Assembly (NCBI GenBank): GCA_013400975.1
Contig: WBMZ01004650.1
Span: 1-64,000, forward strand
Direction: 5' to 3'
Origin: Atrichornis clamosus
Lineage: Eukaryota > Chordata > Aves > Passeriformes > Menuridae
Length of the DNA: 64,000 nucleotides
Positions 39,501 to 51,500 of the stretch are shown here, piece after piece. Both the position numbers and the translations under genes were made by a program. Position 1 is the first letter of the stretch, and each line of letters opens with the position of its first letter. The notes beneath the pieces were generated by a model. It saw nothing but the letters and a program-made list of their open reading frames with translations, had not been told where the DNA came from and did not search any database.

Positions 39501-42500
39501 AACCAGGAATTAAATTCTTATCCTTATCCTTTAGCAAACACATAACTAAGACTTACAACAATTAATGAAAAGATCATGGAAAAAAAAATTACATTATGAA
39601 GAATTATGTTTGTAACACAAGGATAAGACTTTCTATCTGCACTACTAAAACTACGTCTGTACACTTAAAGACTGAATGCCTAAAAAACCAGAAAGAGATG
39701 GTTTAATAAGTTTAGAACGCTAGAACCAAACAAAATGTTAATAATGTGCTGGAAGCAAAGACATAACAGTGGCAATTAAGTATTTATCTTTGGAGGTAAA
39801 AGTTGTTTAGGGTAACTAAAAACATTTTCAAGAACAAGCTTTAGTGAAGAATGGACTAAAACAAAACATTACGCACTTCCAGCTTATGTTCTTTCTCTGC
39901 AAGGAACTCTTTTTGACATCGGAGAAAGTCTGATAACATTCGAGTTAGCTGTTTTCTATCATCTATTTCAGCTGCCAACCTGCCATTGTAATCCGCCAGC
40001 AGCATACATGCATCATCTACCATTTTGGAAAGTTGCTCTCCAGATTCCTTATCTAAAAAGCAAGCAGAGAAAAACAAGTAAAGTGTGATTTCATACATAC
40101 CATTAAGTTCTTAGAACAGCATTTTGGTTGCTAGGCCCCCAACCCTCACCTGTTATTCTGTCTAAGAGGGACACATCTTGGACCTCTATAGGCAAAGAGG
40201 CTATTCTCTGATGAACTGCTGCATCCCCAGAGGCAGCATTTTCTAGTTCTTGTAATGCTCTAATGAGATCTGTGGTCTGAAAAAAGCACGCAAGATTGAG
40301 AACTAGTTTAAATAAACAGATCTTAGATCAAAAGAAAAGTATTTTACAATAAGCTTATGGAATTGATTTGATCGTAATCTTAACAGCATTTACAGTATCA
40401 GCTTTTAGACTGAAAACAAAAGAAAACCAAACCTTTAATTCTCAGAGCAACATTGCAGTGTTCCTAGTTTTAAAGGTCACCTTTCTACAACAGCTTTTTA
40501 TTTAAATTCTCAGTATCGGACTACTTATAAATCTTGTCTTCTTGACAGTAGTGATTATTTTACAGTACCTTTCATTTTATTACACATTTAAAAAAATATT
40601 TTTCCTGTCATTTTGCTTCACTATTGCATAAAACTAGATCAGTGCACTTCTCTTGAAAGCAGGTCTGATGTTCACAGAAACTCAGATGTCTGCTACAGAG
40701 AAACACACTAAATTGTGATTACTTGAGGACAGTCATTCCTTGCTAAAACAAAAATCCTTCAGAGATGCAGCAAGATCGTAACAAAAACCCGTAAGAATTA
40801 GAAAAGCTGTAACAATGCAAGGCAGACAAGAATTTTCCCCAGCCATTGTGACTGAAACATTGAGAAATATTTTGTTGATAAATCCATAATAATCTTACTC
40901 TAATATATGTGTTACTCACTACTACCCTGGAAACTGAATGAGAACTTAAAACATTGCAGAAACTAATGCAGACATCCTGACATGAACAAAACTGGACATA
41001 CAGTTCATACATTTGATTAAGTGTCAAACGTCTAAAGTTACAGCATACCCAGCTGAAGTACTATGAAAAGTTTCAGGTGTAGTCACCCTTGCACAGAAAC
41101 AGTACCTCACTAAAAAGAAAAATAGAGACCATTCAAAAACAAGAGTAACTAAAAAATTCTGCATGAAAGCATATGTAAGTACAGAATTTTATAGAGATGC
41201 TTTTACCTGAGGAGGGTCAGTGGGAGAACTTCGAGGTGAACAGTTATTTTCATCAATTTTTATCTGTTCATATGTGCGCTTTCTCACCTTTCTATCTCCA
41301 TCTAAATGAAACAAACACAGCAGTCAGGGAAATAATATTTCAAACAAGAGACTGAACCTTCATACACACACAAAATACTTACACAAAGCTTGCCTAAGTT
41401 GCTCTAATACATCATTTTCATAAACAGACCTTTCTTCCCAGATAGACAGCACTCGGCCAAGGTGTTTCTTACAACTCTCATCAGACTCACTGTTACAAGG
41501 AAAAAAGCAAGTATCAGCACTAGGTAGAAGTACAGCACTGCTGTATGATTATTTTCACAGAAGGACCTTCACACATCTTAGCAATATCCAAGAATCGGAA
41601 GTCAAATCATCTCAGAAAGTAACAAATTCACAGTTTAATGAAAAGAAAGCACAGACCAGTTCAAGGTGTCCTAGGAAGCAGATAAAAAATAGGGCCAATG
41701 CCCAACTCTGTTTTCTTCTCAACCCATAAATCTCTAAGACTGTAACCCTATTATGCAAACACTACAAATAGGTTTGTGTTAGTTCAACAGCTGTGTATCA
41801 TTGTGAAAATAATCCTGTATCAAGACTCTAGCTTCCTCATGCAGTAAGATTAATGGCTGCTGGGGAAAAACAAATCATGCAACACTAGAAATGAAAAATG
41901 TCAAACTGTTGTAGCACATAAACACAGACTGAAAGCAAGTCTTAGTTTCAGGAATAGCTAACACCTTTTCAAGGCAGAGAGGGACTGAATGCTGATAAAT
42001 TTACTATGAAACTTCATCTAATAGCATTAAGACTATCCAAGATCAAAAGAACACTGAATATATTAAACTAACAAGACTTCAAGTACAGAAATAACACACA
42101 GAGACTAGCTGGGCCAGAAGAGATGAACCAAGGACTTCTCTAAATGGCCCTCAAATACAGTATGATGAAGGACACTGCACGTAGAAGTTTACTGTACCTT
42201 GAAACGTGCTTAAAAGCCTCCACTATTACTGGAGCAAAGTCTTTTGTAAATTCTGGTCCTTTCCTTTTGCTGTTCTGTATGACATCATTGGCCAAGTACA
42301 GGAATGTCAGCTTCCTATTTGGTTTTGCTAATAAAAAGAAAAATGAAGAATAATTAGAAACTTTACTACCTTCAACTAATACCTATGTAGTCACATTTAT
42401 ATTGAATACAAACACCCACACCCTGCAACTCCCCCACCCTGAAATCAAATGTGTTTTTTCTGTTTTCATTACTGCTTACACCATTTCATATTTTCAGTAT

Positions 42501-45500
42501 TTTCATGTGAAAAGACTTTGGTCACCCACTGGGTTTTCTCTCTCTTCTGCCCTCTTTGTTCAAGTCCTTGTCCCATCATAGTATTGACACAACTTCCCTT
42601 TAGCAACATCTCCAAAAACAAACAGGAAAAAACCCAGATATTCCGAAGTGTCCTTCAGCCCCAAAATACTTTCAGGTATTTTCCTGTGCCTTACATGATT
42701 GGTTTGGTAGCCTTTGTGGATTTCTTCCAAATACTTCAGCTTTCCTTCAAGATGGCATAAATTTCTTACATTCATGAAGTTCTCTGACAAGGCACTTCAC
42801 AGATCCACAATCATTCATGTGAAGAACCTCCTCATTTCCAGTCTGAATTTCACTCATTTTATGAATTTCAATTTTTACATAATCACTTCTTAATCTCACA
42901 TTTGAGCAAACTGAACAGTCAGTCTCTAGTCAGTCTCCCCGCATCACTGTGATACTCCTCTCCCTCATCTCCTAATTTGTTAAAACACTCAGGCGCCAGC
43001 AGCTGTATTATCACAAAAACATTATCAAAAACCACTTTCAAGCTCCTGTGCTGTATCTCTTCTCCAAGCATCTTAAGCATCCTATCCCATCTTCCTTAAC
43101 ACGCAATAGATTACAAGCTTCCAACTTATGAGTTGCTTTTGAAAATCTATTCCATTCCGTTTTCTAAGTGCTCCTACTTGGGTATTTTCATTTACAGTCA
43201 CACTTCATCTAATCTTCATTAGTCCACAAGCTTCTTAGAGCTGAAACTCTCATTGTAACATTTCTACCCTTGGTTAACACTGGAATATCACTACCACCAC
43301 AGTCTCAGTATGTACACTTTGATTTTTAAAAGAGGTTTCTCCTGAAAGACAAGTTTTTCCGCCCTGTCAAGGAAAGCAACACCATGGGAAAGACAATCTC
43401 GGATTTTTAATAATTTGCACTTAGTTCCCAATATGATTTGAATTAGTGAATTTCTACTTCATCCTCTCAAAAATGAAGAACCACTACCCTCACATATAAA
43501 GAGAAAATTCAATGTTAATATGCTTTCACACTAGGGAGATGCTTTTGAGAATAAATTCTGCACTATGGAAAGACTCCTCTGAAGGATTTATCCTTGAAGT
43601 ACTGAATTCTTCCCATGCTCTTGAACAGACATATCTAACAAGTTGGGAGTTCTGGATTAAGTGGGGGAAAATGTTAAAATGTTAAAATGCATTTGTCTTA
43701 CAATCAAGGTAAACTACAGAGTGGCAAAAAAAAGACTTAGATTGGAAGTGCTGGACACAAAGTGGATCTATTAACAGTCTGCTCCAAACAGTGAAGTCAC
43801 TACATGCAAGAACCCAGGAAGTTCATCTATTTGGGTCAAAATCTGGCTAATCTAACATGTAGGCTTTAGAAACTTGCGCTGCTCAATTTCTGTATTACAA
43901 CCTGACTGATGACACAACAATGCATCTCCTACCTACGTTTCAGGTAAATCAGAGTTCTGACATCTAGCAAGCTTTGGATTATTCAAAGAGAGAATCTCAG
44001 AAAACACATATTGTCTTGTAGGTATACCGAAAAGTAACCAGCATTTACCAACGATGACCCTGCCTCCCTCTATAATTTCTTAAATGAGCCCAGAAATAGG
44101 ACTCAAAATCTAATGAAGCAAGTTGTTTCCCATCCTATATCCTCTGGAACTGCATGCAGGATAGGTCCTTGTACATTCATTTTACAGAAAAGAAAAAAAA
44201 AAAAAGCCATGTTTTAATCCTCAGTGATGTAACTCATTTGTGAGAGACCACAGCTTCCTTCTTTCCAACAACCAACCAAATCAATTGGGTTGGCAAAGAC
44301 AGGAGATGCATGCACAGTGCCATGAAGTCAGGTGATGATGATTGTCACAAAGCCTAGACTTTATCTATTCATTACAGTAAAAGGTGAATGTATCATGTTT
44401 GGAAAAAGCATCTTAGAACCCAGAACATAACTTTCAGGCTTATTTCCCCTAGTATTCTCTTTTCAGCTTCCTACTACAATTCCATATAAACAAAGCTGCA
44501 CAGAATGAACAAAAATCCTAAACCCACTATTAAGCTATTCGCGACTTTGGTTAAAAATTCAACTAGTATTCTATACTTATATTCACAAAAAAAAATTGTG
44601 AAGCAAAATGTAATTCCTCTTGCTGTAAAAATGTGTTGCACAAAATTCCAAAGCTAAAAATTATGCCTAGTCTTGGGAAGTCTTCCGTTTACCTTGACAA
44701 AGCTTCAGAACTTAGGCACTGGTCCATCAGCACTCTCCCTCACACATGAGACTGAAGTGCAATGTAACCTTTGGCAACTGAGGCTGACATCTCTGAGTTA
44801 AAAACGTTCTATTGCTAGCATGACTATAAATTAACTATTGAAGTTTGAAATAAAAAATTAAATTCAGGACAAAATAGATCTGGTCTGGGAAAGAAAATAT
44901 GTTTAAAGCATCTCTCCTCAGTAGCAGTGACACTGACTTTCCAGCCCCGGGCATTGATAAACCTCAAATCATCAAAATGGATCAGACTATTTTTGAAGGT
45001 CCTCAACACAAAGGCTATTAGCAAAAGCATTCTTACTGTCAGAAGAAAATGAAGAAAAAAAAACCCACAAGAACTTATGCTGAAGAAAGATCTGAAAGGC
45101 ACACACTACTAGAACATAGTGTTAGAAGTAGCCAGCCCACAGTATCTCTGGTACACCAACAGCACAGTCTGCAAAGACAGCACTGCTAAGAAATCATCCA
45201 TGTTGGATCGAGTCATCTTTTCCGAAGCTCTGTGCAGTGTTCACATAACTCCTCTGCTTGTTGCAGTTAGATTTACCATTTAGCCACCAAAGTAGTTCCC
45301 TGAAGCACTGGGTTCTGAAATACTTTAACATGTCAACAGTGCTGGTTGGTACAAGAGACATATTAAGCAGATTACTCTTAAAGCATCCACAATGAGACTA
45401 AATGGGTCTGGCACCTTGCAAATGAAACTATGTCTGTCCCAAAAATGTATCTGACGTGTTTAAATGCCAATGAATATTCTCTGCATATTAATTATATTTC

Positions 45501-48500
45501 ACCTACAATTAGCATACTGAGGTATCTACAGTGGAGACTACATTATCAAGTCTTAGTTTTTGGCAATCCATCCTTAGGAATGTACACTTCTTAGCTCTGC
45601 CTGGGTATGCCTGGTTCTTCAACAATTCAATACAGATGCCCTGACATTATATGCTTTAGTCCATAATACTTAGAGAACTCTTAACACTGATAAGCCACCA
45701 CTTTAGTGCAAGAAACCAGTATTTTACCTTGAAAGGCAATAAGCTGGTCATTTTCACTGAGGTTAGCCCTGGCAATCAAAGTCAGCATAATCACCTGTAT
45801 TTGTCTTCTCCAGGTTTGCCTCCTGCATCTGAAATTGAGCTCCCATGAAGATTGATAGAAACATGACTATTAGTTTCATGCTGTTCTACACCTCTTTCCT
45901 AGAGATATTTGCTGTCTTAGACATACTGGAAGAAACTACAGAAAAACACACAAGCATAAGAGATTTCACTTACATCCCACTACAAATGTATTGACTGACT
46001 GAGCCATCTGAAAATGTTACATCAGGCTTTAATCTTCCACAGGCCAGCTCTGCTATGTCAACTGACCTTGAAAGAAAGTATCACCTAACAAAAGGTTTTG
46101 AGACAATAAGCATCAGTATGCTAAAATCCCACAACAGTTATCAGTACATAACAACTTCATTAGCATATTAAAGTTCTCAAGTATGGATTTAAATAAAGAT
46201 TTGGCTCAATTTGCTTTTGAATTACTTCAGTATCACATGAAGAAGAGTATATGAGTGTCAGCACTTCTCCCATAATCTCTGGGACCCTTCCTGTCTCACA
46301 GTATGCTTCACACCTTTGCTGAAGAAGTTCATGACATCTCTGTAAACACTTGACAGGCTTTTAAGCTTTTTATTAGAAGACCACACATTGTTAAGTCAAG
46401 CAGCACTGAAACTTGAGTGCAAGATCACTGATCCTTCACACTACAGAGAGCTAACCTGGGGTTTTATGCAAGCTGATTAAGCATAGCATCTTTGGTAACA
46501 TGACTGTAAAAAGACACTTGAGAGGCTGCCACCAGAAAGGACAATTCAAAGATAATATAATCCATAATAGGCATGTTGTACAACAAGCATTTAACCTTAA
46601 AATTCATTAACCTTCTTCTAAGAAAATGGTAAACTGAGTGTTCAACCTTGCACAGTCACCTGGTGAATTTTACCAAAGTTGGATAACTGCTGTGTTTTCT
46701 TTTGAAAGAGGGGAACGGGATCACCCGCTGAATTAATTCAAAATTTGAGAGGCCAAGTATTTTGACTTTGAATTTGGAGACTAGTAACAAAGGGAACACA
46801 GTACACAGCCCCTGCTGGGAAAAAGGCCATCAGCATCAAATTACCACGGCAATGCCAGAAAGCTGGTCACAGACCAAGGAAATAATTCCAACATAATTAC
46901 TCTGCAGAAGCTTCCCACCGCACTTCGTGCATCTTGAATTACCTGAACACATGAAACAAACCAATTCCTTTCATTGCCTTGGCTGACCGGTAAAATGCCA
47001 AGATGGATACAAAGCGACAGCAACAGTTTCAGGATAGGAAAAAGATGCTACACTTAAGTATTCAGAATCAGAACGTCAAAGACAAGCAAGTACATGTGAG
47101 ATATGAGGTCATGAGAAATACAGCAATAAATTAATACAAATTTGGACTACACAATCCAAATGTAACTGTTTAAGTGAAAGACTCTTATATTGCCACTCTG
47201 TTGCTCCTAACTGCAGGTCATTTTGTAAATCATGTACATAGCAAATAAGTTTCCCTAACCTGTCTCAACAACTCCCATTCACCCAAAGTTCTGCCTGTTT
47301 GTTGATCTCCAAATCTTTTGGCATAGATGAGAAGATTCAGGTGGGCAAGCAGGAAGGTACCCAAATGCACCTTTGCCTTAAGTAGCTTACTGACCTCCTA
47401 CTAATCAGTGAAATCAGGAAGCCACAGTTTTCTTTCTTGCAAATAAAAGAAACCAAAATCTATTTATTCTCTCACATTGGCCAATGATATGATACTACCA
47501 TTAAGTAAAATAATCTTACAACCACCAGTAGAGAAAGGTTCCTTCTCCTGGCAGAAAAAACTACACAACATGTTACAGAAAGTAATTGATTTAAATCAGG
47601 ACTTTGTTTCCTGTGATCCATTTCCCATCTTCAAGGCAATATATTGCAACTACTTTTGGCTGTAATTGTGCTCCAAAGCAGCTAAGTATCAGAGTAATTC
47701 AGATGTAGTATAACTTTTCAATCTGCTTTTAGTGTTGCTAGACCCTCTCAATTTACTTACTAAAATTCTCCATCTTCCAAATTTCAGCAGCTGCCATGGC
47801 AGCCAGTAGATTCAGAAAAACACATCGCATCAAACCCAACTGTTTACACTGAATGAAGACTGAAGCACCAGCGTATGTCCCAGCAGCAGAAGTTGTAGAC
47901 AAACCATAAATAAGCAAAAAAAGTAGCTTCTTATACCACTGAATGACTTCAACACCACAAAACGAAACAAAAAAAGCATAATGAACTGGAACAGCAGGTA
48001 AACTGGCAGAGTCAAGCACTAAAAATACATCCCTCTGTAGCAGCCCAGATGTACTTCCACAACTGTGGCTGTCTTAAAGGCAATACACAGTAGCTCTAGT
48101 AACCTAGATAAGCTGTGCAGGCAAGACAATGATCAGTGTGACACGGGTGGGGTGACAGATGACAGCAGAAACAAGAGGTGAAGTGAATAAGGGGAGTGGG
48201 GGATGATCAACATCAGTTTCTGTTACTGATCAATGAGATCCCATGTCAGGCTCTGAGGAAACAGATACTTGAATCTGAAATTAGGTTTAAAGATACAACA
48301 CCACAATGTCCTGTGCAGAGCCAAGACTTGGACATGATGATCCTTATGGGTCCCTTCCAACTGAGAATATTCTGTGCTTCTGTGATTACTAAAATATCAC
48401 TAGGAAATAAATACTTAACAAGTGACAGAGCTGGACCTGGTAAAGCTAGCAGAAAACGAGATGACAGGAAAAGATTATTACGGACAACTAACTAGAGCAT

Positions 48501-51500
48501 AAAATAGTAAGTCTCATATTATAAACTTATAGCAATTTGGGGGTTTTCCTTTGAAAAAGAACACATTTTAAACCAGTACAGCAAATTGCACATTGAGCCT
48601 ACTGAACAAGCAGTTACTGTTCACCTTTGAAGGCTGATGCTTTGAACTATGGCACTGAAATTTTTCATTTCAAGACAAAACGAACAAGTAACAAACATCT
48701 ACAGTTGCAGTGAATCCTGAAACCAGGGAGCAAGAGATGTGTGCAAGAGAATATATCTGATTTGCAAAAAACAAAAAATAATTCTCAACAGACTCCATCT
48801 CAGAAGAGCTTATTCAAAGGTGTTCCTAAGGGGTTTCCCAGCAGCCATGCAGTGACTGCAGGATTACACAACAAATCTGTGTTATGACAGTACTCAGTTT
48901 AAGAAGAAACCATGTAAGTCATTCCCTTAATGGATACACGAAATTACGTATTTCAAATGGGCCCACCAGCTGCATTTTGGGAATGACTGATGTAATCACA
49001 TTACAAGTTAATTAACTAGAACTACACTTAAATACTGAATAAGCTTATGACTACTAAGTAATTAACTATTTAACTTCAAGGGTTAAATTTCATATATCTG
49101 AAATCTAGCTGTAGCAGGATCGTTCTCCTCAGTACACACTCTTCAAGAAAACCTGTACATGAAGGTGTATGGAACTGATAATCCACAGAGATGCCAAAAT
49201 ATGGGACCTGACCACTACCAATTAATCCAAGTAAACAGAAAGGCACTAAGATTTTATGTTGCATAAATTATACACAGATTTGAAAAGCTGTCTCTTCATC
49301 TCTACTCCAACGTGGCATTAAGAAAAAGAATATTTTAAAAATAAAAGACTCAGAAACAAACATTTAGGAAAAAAAGGAGTTCTGATCTAGGACTTGTCTT
49401 CATGAATAACTAGAGACATGTTCAGAAATGCTCATGCAAGCTCATCTGATACAAGTGATCTTTTATCAAAACTGAAAGCATCCAGAAAAAAAGTAATATC
49501 ACACTATATTGTGTTCAACCCAATTGGTTATACAGTGTTCCATATGCCTGAAAGGGACTAGGCTGAAAGAAAGGTCTAGAGATGGGGGTGACAATAAAAA
49601 AAGGGACACGATGAAAGGAAATAAAATCTAGAAAGGAAAGGTTCAATTTTAAGTTCCAGGACACTAGTGCCTAGCAATAGACGCTGACAATGCCAATGAT
49701 TTTTGTATCCATATTTCCCAAATAGAGGTAATTTTCCTCTCAGGTAGGAGAGAAATCACATTTCTATGGCTTGGATGGCAGGCAAGTCAGTTAAACTTAT
49801 TCTGTTTATGGACTCATTGCCAATACTCTACTTTGTGGTGTTTTATGCACTCACCTCACCACCCTACACTGGTTTTCATCTCATCTTTCACACGCTGTCT
49901 GCTTAGATCACCACATCCACCTCTGGGGATTAGGGACCATCTTACAATTCTGAGCTACAATCAGCCAAAAGTTAGGATCAGATGAACGCAAGCTAACATT
50001 TATGAAGCTCAGGTACTATTATTAGAGGTGGAAAACTAAAATACATCCTGTATACATGCCAGCTTCAAATGAAGCCTCCTATTTTCAAATACAAAACGCT
50101 TCACATAGGCCTAAAAGCCCAGAAGAAAAGGGTCAGGACCTTGAAAGCAACAAAGCTATTCCTACCAGAGCTAGAGTATCACATGCTTTCCACAGATCCT
50201 TGAAGGTTGGCATCCAAAGAGAGGTCACAGAAAAATCTTACTTTGAAGCAGCAAAAGCTGGACGACAACGTCAATAAACTCAAACCAAAACCAATTATGG
50301 CAGCTATTCTCACCCAAAGCTGAAAAGAAGATCATTATCCTTGCCTCTCAATGCTACTTCCAGACATGTAGCCCAGGTTTCAATGACTCATTTGTCCCGA
50401 CAGTCAACCAGCACAACAGAAAAAGTTAAGGACTGATCACTAATATAACAGATTATTATGAACTAGTATTGTACATGTTAATTAAGATGAGCAACTAAAA
50501 TTCTGTCTTTATTTCAATTAGTTTAAGATCTTTCTGGTATCATTTAGAACCCACGTTGTTTCATTAGAAGACCCATAAATGTTTCAGACACAGATGGGAG
50601 ATTCATTAATTTGTTCCTGGAACAGGAGAGCAACAGTCGCACTATATGTGACTAGCACATAGTGCAAATGTGTTTATTTCGTAAGATAAAATATGCCACC
50701 AAGTAAGTCTTTCTTCAGTCAATACTAAAAAAGAATTCAACTTATGCCTGAAAGTTCAAAAGATAACATTTTACACAAAAAGAGTATTTTAAACAAAAAC
50801 GCAGTAACCATATTACATGAAACTCAGTGGTTCCTCTTTCTTAAGTCCTGTAATGACTTAGAGCTATTTTTCCTTTCCACTTGAAAGACTAAGTCTTCTA
50901 TTTTTTCCATTAAAAATCCAAATAATAGGGAGGCTCCAAAGAGAGCAGCAGCAAAGGGAGACAGCAGCACCATTTCCTAGAGTAGAGTTCTAGCAAGCGA
51001 GTTTTCTTTTTCTTAAATGAATCAACTTAAGATCAAGTTATTTTCCAGTCAGGTCAAATAAACCTTCACATGCCATTTCTCCCTTTAATTCCCTGAACCA
51101 CTGCCTATAGCTAAAAGTTCTTTCCTGTTAAAAGGAAAGCCACATTAGCATTTATGTCTGCATATTGAACATAGCTAAAGAAACACACATTTTTATTATA
51201 CTAACATTGGCATTGGCCAGCTGGCAAAAACAGGAAGTAAAAATGACTTTGGACACATTGAACTGCTCTTCCCCAATGTATTCCCATCCTCATCTACCCT
51301 TCAAGAACAGTTTCTGGCAAGAAAACTTGAGTGGACAAGAAATTCAAACTGTAATACAGCTAACCATCATTAGAGATGATGGAAGGTAATACCTAAAAAG
51401 GCTCCGTCTTGGAAGAGCTGTAATTATCTATACTAACAACAAAAAGCCCTAAACGTCGTGCTCGCCGGATTCCTTCCCGTTTCCCAGTTTCCTTTCTCCT

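Larger units (their letters stand above)
12564..39876 (-). other. RPRD1A: RPRD1A intron 6 (27.3 kb)
   Basis: AT-rich intron with no additional exon, RNA gene or nested gene recognised on either strand. Open frames here are short (mostly under 115 codons) and unrelated to any family I know. Recognisable contents are CR1 fragments (19.4 and 22.2 kb), MIR-like relics (21.3 and 24.1 kb), a pyrimidine-rich segment (18.5-18.9 kb), A/C-rich tracts (30.2 and 31.3 kb) and a short direct repeat (38.0 kb). Confidence 0.8.

Noticed and set aside
42449..42790. Opposed 103- and 76-codon frames as a gene
   Set aside because: Order of motifs fits an old CR1/L3-like relic better, and the frames have no protein resemblance.
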